Assembly: GCA_026387915.1 (NCBI GenBank)
Contig: JAPLKS010000004.1
Coordinates: forward strand, 83,474 to 147,473
Reading direction: 5' to 3'
Origin: Gemmatimonadota bacterium
GTDB taxonomy: Bacteria > Gemmatimonadota > Gemmatimonadetes > Gemmatimonadales > Gemmatimonadaceae
DNA: 64,000 bases
Shown: positions 17,664 to 27,349 of the stretch, one piece after another
How the letters are laid out: the number at the start of each line of letters is the position of its first letter
Numbering within the stretch: the stretch's first letter is position 1
Notes under the pieces: generated by a model
What the model was told of the DNA's origin: nothing
Seen by the model: the letters and a program-made list of their open reading frames with translations, nothing else
Databases searched by the model: none
Translations under genes and position numbers: made by a program

Positions 17664-20600
17664 ATGACTCCACCTCGCCCAATCCTGCGTGCCGCGGCCA
17701 TATTGGCTCTGGCCTCCCGTTGCCTCGCTGCCCAAGCGCCGGCCTTCACAATTGCCGACAGCGCCTGGGACTCCGAAACACTCGGCAATCATCGCGCGGT
17801 GGTGCAGGTGGCCGCAGGCGGGCGCTTTGTGCACGTGACGGTGCCCTGGCGCCGCCCAGATCGGCACCCAGAGCTCAAAGGTGTGATCATCGTCTCAGCG
17901 AGTGGGGGATCCGCCATTCGGAACGTGCGGCGAGGCGCCATCACGCAGTCCGCCGGCGAGTTCGATTTTGAGGCCACGGCCGGAGCGGGGCGCTACTACA
18001 TCTACTACATGCCCTATAAATCGGGGGGGCGATCCAACTATCCGAATGTTGTGTACCTCCCCGTCACCGAAACGGCGGACAGCAGCTGGCTCGGTGCGTT
18101 GGCGCATGCGCCGGGAACGGTGCAGGGCACGGTGGAGCGATTTGAGGACATTGACGCCCTGAACGCCTTTGCACCGATGGAAGTGATTGCTACGCCAGAC
18201 GAAGTCGCGCAACTCGATGCGGCGCATGCGGCCGATGCGTTCCTGCTCTTTCCGGAGGATCGCCTGCATTCCATTCGGATGCGCGATCAGTTGCCGCAGC
18301 GCTGGATCGCGCGCGGCCCAACCCGCGCGTTCTCCGATCAAGCACGGCGCGGCGAGTACCTCGCCTTTCAGCTCGGCGTGTATGCACGGCGCGCCGTCGC
18401 GAATGTGCGCGTGACCTTCAGCGATCTGCGCTCCGGCAAGGCCGTGCTGCCGGCTTCCCAGTTGAACTCGCTCAACAACGGCGGCACGAACTGGGACGGC
18501 GGCTCGTTCACGCAGCGTGTGGATGTGAGCGCTGGGGCCGTGCAGTCCATGTGGTGCGGTGTGGATGTGCCCACTAAGACGGCGCCCGGCACCTACACTG
18601 GTCAAGCGACGGTAACTGCTGACGGCGTTGCGCCGGTGACCGTCGCACTCTCGATCGTCGTGCGTGCCGATTCCGTGCTGGCCGGCGGCGCGAACGAACC
18701 GGAGAAAATGACGCGCCTCAAATGGCTCAACTCGTCGCTTGGGCAGCGCAACGATGTGATCAAGCCGTACACGCCGATCGTCGTCAGCGGGAACACGCTA
18801 CGCTTTCTCGGTCGCTCGATCACCCTCGCCGCCACCGGTCTCCCCGCAAAGATTGAAACCTTCTTTACGCCGGAGATGACCGGGTTCTCGAAAACCGCGA
18901 CCGCCGTGCTCGCCGCGCCGATGCGGCTCGACGTGCAGTCAACGGGCGCAACCACGGCGGCATCGGCCACCACCCACGGCGCCCTTCGCTTTGTGCGTCG
19001 CGAGGCAGGGACCGTCACGTGGACGGCCACCACCGACGCCGGCGCGTATGACGTGGACGTGCGCGGCTCTCTTGAGTTTGACGGCACCCTCACCTACGAA
19101 ATGCGCCTTCGCGCCAAGCGCGCGGTGGCCTTTGATGACATCGCGCTCACGATGCCGTATACGCCCGTGGCCGCCACGTACGCGATGGGACTGGGGCTCA
19201 AGGGGCAAAAGCGCCCGTCGTCATTTGCCTGGCAGTGGGACGTGGCCAAAAAGAATCAGGACGGCGCCTGGCTCGGCGGAGTGAACGCCGGACTGTTCTT
19301 TTCGCTGCGCGCGGAGAACTACGTGCGGCCGCTCAACACAAACTTCTATTTGCAGAAACCGTTACTGTTGCCGCCCTCGTGGGGCAATGACGGAAAGGGC
19401 GGCATCACCTGGCGCGAGGAGAATGGCGCGGTGATCGTGCGCGCAGCCAGCGGCGCTCGAACGCTCGCCGCCGGCGATTCGCTGCGGTTTGATGTGCACT
19501 TCCTGGTCACCCCATTTCACCCCATCGACACCGACGATCAGTGGAGTCATAAGTACTACCACAAGTTTGCGCCGCTCGACACAATAGCTGCCGCTGGCGC
19601 CAATGTGGTGAACGTCCATCATGCGACGCCGATCAATCCGTACATCAACTATCCGTTCATTGCACACGATACCATGACGCGGTACATCGCGTCCGCGCAC
19701 GCGCGCGGCCTGAACGTGAAGATCTACAACACCGTGCGCGAGCTTTCCAACCGCGCCTACGAAACCTTCGCGATGCGAAGCCTCGGCCACGAGATTTACT
19801 CCCCGGGCAAGGGCGGCGGTTACTCATGGTTGCAGGAGCACCTCGGCGACGATTACATCGCCGCCTGGTTCGTGCCGGAACTCAAGGACGCGGCCGTGGT
19901 GAACAGCGGGATGAGTCGCTGGCACAACTACTATGTGGAAGGAATCAACTGGCTGGTGAAGAACGTCGGCATCGACGGACTCTATCTCGACGATGTTGCC
20001 TTTGACCGCACCACCATGAAGCGGATCAAGCGCATGCTCGTACAGAACGGGCGCCCCGGCATTGTCGACCTGCACTCGGCCAATCAGTACAATGTCAATG
20101 ACGGCTTCCAGAACAGTGCCATGCTCTACATGGAGCACTTTCCGTATTTGAGTCGGCTCTGGTTTGGCGAGTACTTTGACTACGAAAAAAGCTCGTCCGA
20201 CTTCTTCCTCACCGAAGTGAGCGGCATTCCGTTCGGTTTGATGGGAGAGATGCTACAAGACGGCGGAAACCCGTGGCGCGGCATGGTGTATGGCATGACC
20301 AATCGTATGCCGTGGTCGGCCAATGCCGATCCGCGCCCGTTGTGGAAGCTCTGGGACAGCTTCGGTATGAAAGGCTCCACGATGTTTGGCTATTGGGCGC
20401 CAACGGTTCAGGTGAAGACCGGGCGTGACGACGTAAAAGCCACGGTCTACCGGCGCAATGGGCGCTCTCTCGTGGCCGTCGCGAGCTGGGCGCCAGAAAC
20501 CGTGAACGTGACGCTCGACGTGGACTGGAAAGCGCTCGGGCTCAATGGCGCGCAAGCGAAGATCAACGCACCCGAAGTGAAGGGACTTCAAACGGCACGC

Positions 20601-20666
20601 ACGATCGCCGTCGGCGAGTCCATTTCCATTGCGCCGGGCAAAGGCATTCTCCTCATCGTACGGTGA
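17664..20666 (+). CDS. Secreted glycoside hydrolase-like protein (GH123/DUF6067-like)
   Basis: 1000 residues with a signal peptide ending near LAAQAPAF. The layout is an N-terminal beta domain, a central beta-sandwich (about 260-600) and a C-terminal TIM-barrel-like part. The barrel part includes NVHHATPINPYINYP, GLNVKIYNTVRELSN and GIDGLYLDDVAFDR (acidic residues typical of a glycosidase barrel strand), and a small C-terminal beta domain follows. This resembles the large GH123-related/DUF6067 proteins, which act on glycans outside the cytoplasm. The substrate is not predictable here. Its TGA overlaps the start of the DUF5107 gene (TGATG), so the two are coupled. No SusC/D-like transporter lies nearby. 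Confidence 0.7.
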   Translation: MTPPRPILRAAAILALASRCLAAQAPAFTIADSAWDSETLGNHRAVVQVAAGGRFVHVTVPWRRPDRHPELKGVIIVSASGGSAIRNVRRGAITQSAGEFDFEATAGAGRYYIYYMPYKSGGRSNYPNVVYLPVTETADSSWLGALAHAPGTVQGTVERFEDIDALNAFAPMEVIATPDEVAQLDAAHAADAFLLFPEDRLHSIRMRDQLPQRWIARGPTRAFSDQARRGEYLAFQLGVYARRAVANVRVTFSDLRSGKAVLPASQLNSLNNGGTNWDGGSFTQRVDVSAGAVQSMWCGVDVPTKTAPGTYTGQATVTADGVAPVTVALSIVVRADSVLAGGANEPEKMTRLKWLNSSLGQRNDVIKPYTPIVVSGNTLRFLGRSITLAATGLPAKIETFFTPEMTGFSKTATAVLAAPMRLDVQSTGATTAASATTHGALRFVRREAGTVTWTATTDAGAYDVDVRGSLEFDGTLTYEMRLRAKRAVAFDDIALTMPYTPVAATYAMGLGLKGQKRPSSFAWQWDVAKKNQDGAWLGGVNAGLFFSLRAENYVRPLNTNFYLQKPLLLPPSWGNDGKGGITWREENGAVIVRAASGARTLAAGDSLRFDVHFLVTPFHPIDTDDQWSHKYYHKFAPLDTIAAAGANVVNVHHATPINPYINYPFIAHDTMTRYIASAHARGLNVKIYNTVRELSNRAYETFAMRSLGHEIYSPGKGGGYSWLQEHLGDDYIAAWFVPELKDAAVVNSGMSRWHNYYVEGINWLVKNVGIDGLYLDDVAFDRTTMKRIKRMLVQNGRPGIVDLHSANQYNVNDGFQNSAMLYMEHFPYLSRLWFGEYFDYEKSSSDFFLTEVSGIPFGLMGEMLQDGGNPWRGMVYGMTNRMPWSANADPRPLWKLWDSFGMKGSTMFGYWAPTVQVKTGRDDVKATVYRRNGRSLVAVASWAPETVNVTLDVDWKALGLNGAQAKINAPEVKGLQTARTIAVGESISIAPGKGILLIVR

Positions 20667-23600
20667 TGGCCATGCGATTCCCCAGCGTGCCAGTCTGGCT
20701 GCTACTCGCCGGGTCTGTAGGCGCACAATCAAAGCCAGTGCCCGCCGAAGTGGCGAAAGTGGCCAAGGTCGCCGAGGTGGTGACCGGCGCGCCGACGGCG
20801 ACGCGCGTACGCGAATACCGGCAGTCGTTTCCAACCTATCCATTCAGCGATCCCAACCCAATTCCGGTGGTCGGGCGTATTTATCCGTATTTCCGGTTCG
20901 ACGGATTTACCGACCGAGCGGAGTCGCACGAGTGGAAGGTGGTGGAACTCGAGAACGAATACTTGCGCGTGCTCATTCTCCCAGAGATCGGCGGCAAGAT
21001 CTGGGCGGCGATCGAAAAGAAGAGCGGACGCCCGTTCATCTATTACAACCACGCCGTGAAGTTCCGCGACATTGCCATGCGCGGGCCGTGGACGAGCGGT
21101 GGCATCGAAGCCAACTACGGCATTATCGGACACACGCCGAACGTCTCCACGCCGGTGGATTACACCACACGTCGGAACGCCGATGGCAGCGTGAGCTGCA
21201 TCACCGGCGCGCTGGATTTGCTGACCGGTACCACCTGGCGCGTGGAGACTCGACTGGCGCCAGGCGAAGGATCTTTCACCACCGCTTCCACCTGGTACAA
21301 TGGCTCCGCGCTCGAGGAGCCCTATTACCACTGGATGACGGCTGGCATTCCCACAAAAGGCAATCTGCAATATGTCTTTCCGGGCACCAGCTACCTCGGT
21401 CACGACGGCGAGCACGGCGACTGGCCCATCAACAAAGCGCTCGACCGTGATGTGAGCTGGTACGACCGCAACGACTTCAAAGGCTACAAGTCGTACCATG
21501 TGTTCGGCGGCGAAGGGGATTTCTTTGGCGCCTATTGGCACGATCAAGATTTTGGTATGGCGCGCGTGGCGCCGCGCGACGAAAAACCGGGACAGAAAAT
21601 CTGGATCTGGGGGCTCTCGCGGCAGGGGATGATCTGGGAGGATCTGCTCACCGACACCGACGGGCAGTACTCCGAGTTGCAGTCTGGCCGGTTGTTCAAC
21701 CAGTCCGCCGAAGGGAGCACCTTCACGCCATTCAAGCATCGCGGCTTTGCGCCGCGCGTCACCGATCGATGGACCGAGCGGTGGATGCCGGTGGTGGGCA
21801 CCAAAGGATTTGTTGCGGCCTCAGCGGCCGGCGCCATCAACGTGCAGCGTGACGGTAACAAGCTCATCGTCGCCATTTCGCCCGCCGTGCGTCTTGATGA
21901 CACGCTTGTTGTGACGATAGGCGGCAAACGCATCGCGTCGCGCCGAGTGGTGCGCGGACCGTTGCAACCGTGGGCCGATACCATCGTTGCGCCGGGCGCA
22001 TCCCTTGCTGGTGTTGGCGTGGAACTCGGTGATCATCGCCTTGAGTATCGCGGTGATCCGGCACTCGCGGCGCTCGATCGCCCCCTCGATACGCCGGCCG
22101 CATTCAACTGGACATCAGCGTACGGGCTGTACCTGCAGGGGAAAGAGTTGATGCGCCAGCGCGAGTACGACCGCGCCGTGCCTTTGCTCGACAGCTCACT
22201 TGCCCGAGAGCCGAACTTCGTACCCGCGCTCGCTGACCGTGCAGCGCTCGCGTTGCGCGCCATGCGCTATGCCGACGCGCGCCAGTGGGCGAAGCGCGCA
22301 CTCGCGGTGGACAGTTACGACGGGGCGGCCAATTATTACTACGGTCTGGCTAATCGACGGCTCGGCCGCGTAGCTGATGCGCGCGACGGGCTTGAGCTTG
22401 CCACGCAGTCGGCGGAGTATCGCGCGGCGGCATGGAGTGAGCTCTCCAAGTTGTGGCTCTCACTCGGGGATGTGACGCGAGCGGATTCGTACGCGGGCAA
22501 GGCGCTGGCCGCGGATTCAGGAAATCTCGATGCGCTGGCTGTGGGCGTTGTGGCAGCGCGTCGGCGCGGTGCGAACGCGTCTCTCACCAAACCCACGCCG
22601 GACGTTCAGCCTACGCCCGCTTCGCTCGAAGCCGATGCCGCGTACAACGCGCGCGTGTCCGCGCTTGAAGTTGCGGATCCACTGAGTCAACTCTCTCGCT
22701 TTGAACGACTGCTCGCCCGCCGCACACCCAACGCAGGCAAGCGACTATTGGAGAACGTGCGCAGCGAACTGCCGGAGCAAGCGCTCTTTCAGCTCGCCGC
22801 GTTTTATCAGGACGTTGGCGAGCGCGCTGCGGTGCTGCAGCTTCTCGAAGGCCTCGGTAATCACTCGGAAGCTCTCTACTGGCGCGCATCCATAGTCGCG
22901 GGGCAGCCGCCTGCCGGTAGCGCCGCGCCAACCGACAGCAGCGTGCGCGCGCTTCTCACACGAGCAAATGGCGCATCACCACGCCTGGTCTTTCCGAATC
23001 GACCGGAAGTGATTGCCGCGCTCGAGTTCGCCGTCGCACAGTCGTCAGCGTGGCAGCCGCGTTACTACCTCGCGCTCGGCTACTGGGGCACGGGGCGTTC
23101 CGCCGAGGCCGCAGAGATGATGACCGCGCTCGGCAACACGCCAACCTACGCGCCGTTCTATGCGGCGCGCGCTACGCTCCCAGGCCGCGCGATCCGCGAT
23201 CAAATCGCCGACCTGACGACTGCTGCAACGCTTGATCCCGCCGAATGGCGCTACGGCAAGCTGCTCGCCGAGCGCAAGATGGAGTCGGGCGACGCGCAGG
23301 GCGCCGTGGCGACCGTGCAGTCCTACTACACGCGGATGCCCGAGCGCTACATCCTCGGCCTCACGCTTGTGCGCGCGCTCGAGGCCGCCGAGCGGTATCA
23401 GGAGGCGAATGATGTGCTCGGCCGTCTCAAGGTGCTGCCGTACGAAGGCGCCGCCGAAGGGCATGCGTTGTACCGCGAGGCTAAGCTGATGCTCGCAGTT
23501 GATGCGATACGCACCAAACAGTGGGATGCGGCGCGGCGGTTTATTGCCGACGCCCGCGAATGGCCGGAGCGACTCGGGGCGGGAAAGCCGTATGACGCGG

Positions 23601-23752
23601 ATATCGACGTGCGTCTCGAGAACTGGCTAACTGCGGATATTGCGGCCCGCAGTGGCGCGAGCGGAGCCTCGGGGGTCGCGACGCCAGCATTCCAACCATC
23701 GGCCGGTCTCGAGTCTCGCGTGATCGCGCGTTGGCAGGCAATGAATCGATGA
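20666..23752 (+). CDS. Secreted DUF5107 protein with TPR repeats
   Basis: 1028 residues with an N-terminal signal (VWLLLAGSVGAQ). Residues about 60-400 match the DUF5107 type, an aldose-epimerase-like beta fold: ENEYLRVLILPEIGGKIWAA, FRDIAMRGPWTSGGIE and WYNGSALEEPYYHWM. The rest is tetratricopeptide-like helices (YLQGKELMRQREYDRAVPLL and several further pairs up to residue 990). The family is often found with glycan-active enzymes, and here it is coupled to the glycosidase-like gene. Binding or modifying a sugar substrate in the periplasm is the likely role (inference). ATG 20666 overlaps the previous stop. GTG 20663 and ATG 20672 are alternatives. Confidence 0.78.
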   Translation: MAMRFPSVPVWLLLAGSVGAQSKPVPAEVAKVAKVAEVVTGAPTATRVREYRQSFPTYPFSDPNPIPVVGRIYPYFRFDGFTDRAESHEWKVVELENEYLRVLILPEIGGKIWAAIEKKSGRPFIYYNHAVKFRDIAMRGPWTSGGIEANYGIIGHTPNVSTPVDYTTRRNADGSVSCITGALDLLTGTTWRVETRLAPGEGSFTTASTWYNGSALEEPYYHWMTAGIPTKGNLQYVFPGTSYLGHDGEHGDWPINKALDRDVSWYDRNDFKGYKSYHVFGGEGDFFGAYWHDQDFGMARVAPRDEKPGQKIWIWGLSRQGMIWEDLLTDTDGQYSELQSGRLFNQSAEGSTFTPFKHRGFAPRVTDRWTERWMPVVGTKGFVAASAAGAINVQRDGNKLIVAISPAVRLDDTLVVTIGGKRIASRRVVRGPLQPWADTIVAPGASLAGVGVELGDHRLEYRGDPALAALDRPLDTPAAFNWTSAYGLYLQGKELMRQREYDRAVPLLDSSLAREPNFVPALADRAALALRAMRYADARQWAKRALAVDSYDGAANYYYGLANRRLGRVADARDGLELATQSAEYRAAAWSELSKLWLSLGDVTRADSYAGKALAADSGNLDALAVGVVAARRRGANASLTKPTPDVQPTPASLEADAAYNARVSALEVADPLSQLSRFERLLARRTPNAGKRLLENVRSELPEQALFQLAAFYQDVGERAAVLQLLEGLGNHSEALYWRASIVAGQPPAGSAAPTDSSVRALLTRANGASPRLVFPNRPEVIAALEFAVAQSSAWQPRYYLALGYWGTGRSAEAAEMMTALGNTPTYAPFYAARATLPGRAIRDQIADLTTAATLDPAEWRYGKLLAERKMESGDAQGAVATVQSYYTRMPERYILGLTLVRALEAAERYQEANDVLGRLKVLPYEGAAEGHALYREAKLMLAVDAIRTKQWDAARRFIADAREWPERLGAGKPYDADIDVRLENWLTADIAARSGASGASGVATPAFQPSAGLESRVIARWQAMNR

Positions 23753-23785
23753 CATGATTCTGACGGCGCGGCGGCATGGTGCGCC

Positions 23786-25306
23786 ATGCTTGCCGCCGTG
23801 CAGTCCGCCGCCGTGCTTGGAATTGAAGCCTACGCTGTCACCGTAGAGGTAGACGTCGCGGCGGGGCTGCCTGCGTGGACGATTGTGGGGCTCGCATCGA
23901 GCGCCGTCAAAGAAGCGCGCGAACGCGTGACGGCCGCACTGACGAACTCCGGTTTCGCGCTTCCGTCGCGTCGCGTCACGGTCAACCTGAGTCCGGCGGA
24001 TGTAAAGAAGGAAGGCACCGCCTTCGACCTCCCGATCGCGCTCGCGCTGCTGTGCGCCACCGGCCAACTCGCCGCGGACTGCGTGGTTGGCCTTATGGTA
24101 GCGGGCGAGCTTGGACTCGACGGTTCAATACGTCCCATTCGTGGTGCACTGCCGCTCGCGCGTGCCGCCGCGCAACAACGTGCTCGTGCGCTTATCGTCC
24201 CGCCGGCCAACGCCGCGGAGGCGGCGCTCGCGTCGCAGGTTCCGCTTGGTGCCGCGCCCACACTCGCGGCGCTCGTGACAGCACTCCGCAACGGACAGTT
24301 GCCCACGCCACCTCCGCTTGGCGCCGCGCTGGCAGCAACCGAACCGATGCTCGACTTCTCTGATGTTGTAGGACAGGGAGTGGCCAAGCGCGCACTCGAA
24401 ATTGCTGCGGCGGGCTCGCATAACGTGCTCCTCCTCGGCCCACCTGGCGCCGGCAAAACGATGCTCGCGCGCCGCCTCCCCGGCATTTTGCCATCGCTCA
24501 CCGAAGAGGAACTCCTCGAAGTCGTCGCGGTGCACTCAGTTGGCGGCGTGCTCCCTGCGGGCACGCTTCCGGCGCGCACACCGCCGTTTCGGGCACCGCA
24601 TCACACTATCTCGCTCGCCGGATTAATTGGCGGTGGCTCAGGTCCTCGCCCAGGCGAAGTGAGTCTCGCGCATCGAGGCGTGCTGTTTTTGGACGAACTG
24701 CTCGAACTGCCACGCTACGTGCTCGATGCCATGCGGCAACCGCTCGAGGACGGCCGCGTGGTGATTGCGCGCGCCGCCCACGCCGTCGCCTTTCCGGCGC
24801 GGTTTCAATTGATCGGCGCGGCCAACCCGTGCCCGTGCGGCCGCGCTGGTGACCCAGCGCAACTCTGTCGTTGCTCTGCGTCCGACATCGAGCGCTACCG
24901 TACGCGGCTCTCGGGCCCGCTCGCCGACCGCATCGACCTCCACGTGCACGTGGGCGCCGTGGAAGTGAGCGCGCTCGGCGCGCCGTCGCGGGAAGAGTCC
25001 TCAGTGGAGGTGCGCACGCGCGTCGCCGCCGCGCGCGAACGGCAGCGGGTGCGCTATCAGGACGTGGCCGGCGTGCGGACGAATGCCGATGCGCCGGGGC
25101 GCTGGCTCCTCGCTCACGGGAGCTACACACCGGAAGCCCGCGCCACACTCGAACAGGCCGCTCGCACGCTGGGCATCAGTGCGCGCGGCTATCACCGTAC
25201 GTTGCGCGTAGCTCGCACCATTGCCGATCTCGACGGAGCGGAGCGGGTGGAGGCGTCGGCTATTGCGGAGGCGTTGCGGTTTCGCGCGCAGCGGGCGGCG
25301 GCGTAG
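23786..25306 (+). CDS. comM: ComM/YifB-family Mg-chelatase-like AAA+ ATPase
   Basis: 506 residues, the usual length. The order is an N-terminal Lon-protease-like domain (1-170; VGLASSAVKEARERV, LSPADVKKEGTAFDLPIAL), then an AAA+ core with Walker A GPPGAGKT and Walker B FLDELLE. The PFRAPHHTIS motif, the zinc-like CPCGRAGDPAQLCRC group and the C-terminal Mg_chelatase_C domain complete it. In naturally competent bacteria ComM is a hexameric helicase that extends branch migration of incoming DNA; in others the role is less clear. Starts at ATG 23786 inside an inverted repeat (23770-23797). There is no obvious ribosome site. It stands alone and converges on the SCO gene. Confidence 0.92.
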   Translation: MLAAVQSAAVLGIEAYAVTVEVDVAAGLPAWTIVGLASSAVKEARERVTAALTNSGFALPSRRVTVNLSPADVKKEGTAFDLPIALALLCATGQLAADCVVGLMVAGELGLDGSIRPIRGALPLARAAAQQRARALIVPPANAAEAALASQVPLGAAPTLAALVTALRNGQLPTPPPLGAALAATEPMLDFSDVVGQGVAKRALEIAAAGSHNVLLLGPPGAGKTMLARRLPGILPSLTEEELLEVVAVHSVGGVLPAGTLPARTPPFRAPHHTISLAGLIGGGSGPRPGEVSLAHRGVLFLDELLELPRYVLDAMRQPLEDGRVVIARAAHAVAFPARFQLIGAANPCPCGRAGDPAQLCRCSASDIERYRTRLSGPLADRIDLHVHVGAVEVSALGAPSREESSVEVRTRVAAARERQRVRYQDVAGVRTNADAPGRWLLAHGSYTPEARATLEQAARTLGISARGYHRTLRVARTIADLDGAERVEASAIAEALRFRAQRAAA

Positions 25307-25395
25307 CGGCCGCTCGGGGGCGGAACAGCACTGTCACCGTTCGATGGCGCACCACATTCAACAACGTCGCACGTGGCGGGCTGCAAACCGTCGCA

Positions 25396-26082
25396 TCAAC
25401 TCCGCAACAACGTCTCTAGATCTTCGCGCAACCGCTGCATCTCTAGCCCGAGACTCCCCGCGTACACGCCTCTGATGCGTCCCGCCGCGTCCACGAGCAC
25501 CACACTCTCCGTGTGCGCAATGCTCGTGACGCCATACGTCGCACCGTCGCCGAGTCGCACGAAGTACGAATCGCGCGCGAGTCGGGCCAACTCGGCGCTG
25601 TTGCCAGTGAGCAGGTGCCACCGCGCGTCGGTGATACCGTGCATGTTGGCGAACATTTGCAGCGCTGGCACCGAGTCCCGTTCCGGCGTCACGGAGTACG
25701 AGAGCACCTGCACACGCGCGTCAGCACCGGTCGCCGCGAGGACGCGCGCGACATTGGTGGTGGTCACCGGGCAGACGTCGCCGCACGCGGCGAAGAAGAA
25801 CTGCACGATCGTCGCTTTCCCTTGCAGCGCGCGCTCCGTCACGGCAGAGCGGTGCTGGTCGGTCATGCGAAAGGCGGCCACGCGGTGCATGGTCGGCGAG
25901 GCGGCCTCACGCGTGGTGAGCCACTCGGGGGTCAGCGTGGCGGTGCGATAGAAGGGGAGCGGTTCGGCTGTCCCGCGGCACGCCACGAGGGATGCGAGGA
26001 GAAGCGCAGCGAGCGCCGCGGAGATCGTGCCCGTGAGGACTAGCATGCGGCGTCGCAAAAGAAACGGTTCACGGCGCGTCAT
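25396..26082 (-). CDS. SCO1/SenC-family lipoprotein, copper/thiol protein
   Basis: 228 residues. A long hydrophobic leader ends in SLVACRG, a lipobox-like site, so it is probably a membrane-anchored lipoprotein. The thioredoxin-like domain has the CxxxC pair in FFFAACGDVCPVTT and the distal His in SIAHTESVVLVDAAG, which are the copper ligands of SCO proteins. The usual CPDVCP is CGDVCP here. SCO proteins deliver copper to the CuA site of cytochrome oxidase or act as thiol reductases. No oxidase gene is in view. ATG 26082 overlaps the upstream gene's TGA (ATGA); it is third in an operon with the MORN-like and YHYH genes. Confidence 0.88.
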   Translation of the reverse strand: MTRREPFLLRRRMLVLTGTISAALAALLLASLVACRGTAEPLPFYRTATLTPEWLTTREAASPTMHRVAAFRMTDQHRSAVTERALQGKATIVQFFFAACGDVCPVTTTNVARVLAATGADARVQVLSYSVTPERDSVPALQMFANMHGITDARWHLLTGNSAELARLARDSYFVRLGDGATYGVTSIAHTESVVLVDAAGRIRGVYAGSLGLEMQRLREDLETLLRS

Positions 26083-26576
26083 GGCGTTGCCGCCGTCGAA
26101 CTGTTTTTCCCAGTGCAACCCATCGAACCCAGCAGGCCAAAGCGCTTGCCGTCGCGAATAACGTAGTTCGAGCGGATCGTGCCATCCGCGTTCCACATTT
26201 GCTGCTGTCCCACCTCGTGACCCGCTTCGTGATGGAAGCGCGTCAGCAACTGTCCGCTGGCGAACCACTGTTCCTGCACGCCCTCCGTGATGCCGCGCCG
26301 GAAGTGATACACGAACATTGGCGCGCCATTGGCGTGCCAGCCGCGGTGCTCACCCTCCTGCAGGCCGTCGCGATAGGTGCGTTCATATTCGCGCGCGCCG
26401 TTCTCGTACCAGCCGCGCACCGTGCCGTCGAGCTGTCCGCCGCGATACGTGGACTCACGCCGCACCGTGCCGTCGCCGTATCGCTCCACCACCAGCGTCG
26501 CCGGTGGCCGCGCTGGCGCGGTGAACGCCGCGAGCGCGACGCTCGCCGATAGCACGAAGCGGCGGAGCGAGATCAC
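26079..26576 (-). CDS. MORN-variant/YwqK-like repeat protein, exported
   Basis: 165 residues. A signal-like start (SLRRFVLSASVALAAFTAPA) leads into about five tandem repeats of the pattern YGDGTVRRESTYRGGQLDG, YENGAREYERTYRDGLQEG and WHANGAPMFVYHFRRGITEG. This is the MORN-variant type seen in YwqK-family 'antitoxins'. No toxin gene is nearby, so the antitoxin label should not be taken literally. The tail KRFGLLGSMGCTGKN holds its only Cys. GTG 26576 overlaps the YHYH stop, and its own TGA overlaps the SCO start, so all three are translationally coupled. The open frame runs further upstream to 27428 but codes nonsense there. Confidence 0.78.
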   Translation of the reverse strand: MISLRRFVLSASVALAAFTAPARPPATLVVERYGDGTVRRESTYRGGQLDGTVRGWYENGAREYERTYRDGLQEGEHRGWHANGAPMFVYHFRRGITEGVQEQWFASGQLLTRFHHEAGHEVGQQQMWNADGTIRSNYVIRDGKRFGLLGSMGCTGKNSSTAATP

Positions 26577-27349
26577 TGGCTGACCGTTCCCGGCGTGCCG
26601 GCAAAGCCGCTGCCGTTGATGTACGGCGCGTCGCCGGTGGTGTGGTAGTGATAGATCCCCTGCGGAAACTCGCGCGTCACGGCGGTGTGCCCGTGCGCGG
26701 CGTCGAGCGCGCTCGAACTCACGAACGCGCCATTTTCCATTGGGCCGTACACCGGATAACCGTCGAGCAGCACGCCCACGAGCGCTTCGCGCGAGGTGCG
26801 CGTGAGCCAGGTGGGCTCCACGTGATAGTGATACTGCCCCGTCTGCTGCGGATGCCCGTTGTACTGGTCGAACGAATTGATCTCGCCCGTGAGCGGCTGA
26901 TTCGGCCCGGCGTACTGGTTGAAGATCGGGACGCCATTGATGGCCACGCCGATCGGTCCGAGTGGGGTCGGCGACGGGGTGCCAAGCTTGGCGGGTGTGA
27001 TGGGAATGCGAAACGTCAGCGTTTGCGCCCGGATCGAATTCGGGTTCAGCTGAAACGATGAGTTGGTGCCGTTGTACTTCTCGTACTGGGGACTCGTGGT
27101 GCCGTAGTACGGACTCTTGTGGTCCGGCAGACCGTTGCTGGTGATCACCACGAAGTTGCCGGACACCGTCACCGTGGTGCCGTTGCCGAACGCGGCGTAC
27201 CAGGCGGGGGCGGTCCCCGACGTCGTGCCGGTCGTGGTGCCGGTAGTGTTCGTGCCGCTGGGCGTGGTCGTTCCGGTGGATGTCGGCGTCGAGGTGGCGC
27301 TGCACGCCCAGGCGAGGGCGGCGATCGGGATGAGCGCGCGAACGGTCAA
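26573..27349 (-). CDS. YHYH-domain exported protein (probable lipoprotein)
   Basis: 258 residues. A hydrophobic start ends at AWACSATS, a possible lipobox. A low-complexity Ser/Thr/Gly/Pro stretch (about 22-48) follows, then the YHYH domain with its paired signature tetrapeptides in GQYHYHVEPTW and GIYHYHTTGDAP. GVLLDGYPVYGP is also typical. Function of the family is unknown; the repeated His/Tyr pattern suggests metal or ligand binding. A TTG start at 27349 is chosen because GGAGAG stands six bases before it and the signal peptide begins there. A TTG at 27391 is the other option. First gene of the operon with the MORN-like and SCO genes. Confidence 0.82.
   Translation of the reverse strand: MTVRALIPIAALAWACSATSTPTSTGTTTPSGTNTTGTTTGTTSGTAPAWYAAFGNGTTVTVSGNFVVITSNGLPDHKSPYYGTTSPQYEKYNGTNSSFQLNPNSIRAQTLTFRIPITPAKLGTPSPTPLGPIGVAINGVPIFNQYAGPNQPLTGEINSFDQYNGHPQQTGQYHYHVEPTWLTRTSREALVGVLLDGYPVYGPMENGAFVSSSALDAAHGHTAVTREFPQGIYHYHTTGDAPYINGSGFAGTPGTVSQ

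Noticed and set aside
23770..23797. Inverted repeat overlapping the comM start codon
   Set aside because: Could hide the start in a hairpin, but GC-rich inverted repeats of this size are frequent here and nothing else supports regulation.
26079..26576. Toxin-antitoxin system suggested by the YwqK-like repeats
   Set aside because: No toxin gene lies nearby and the protein has an export signal; the family name is not evidence of function.
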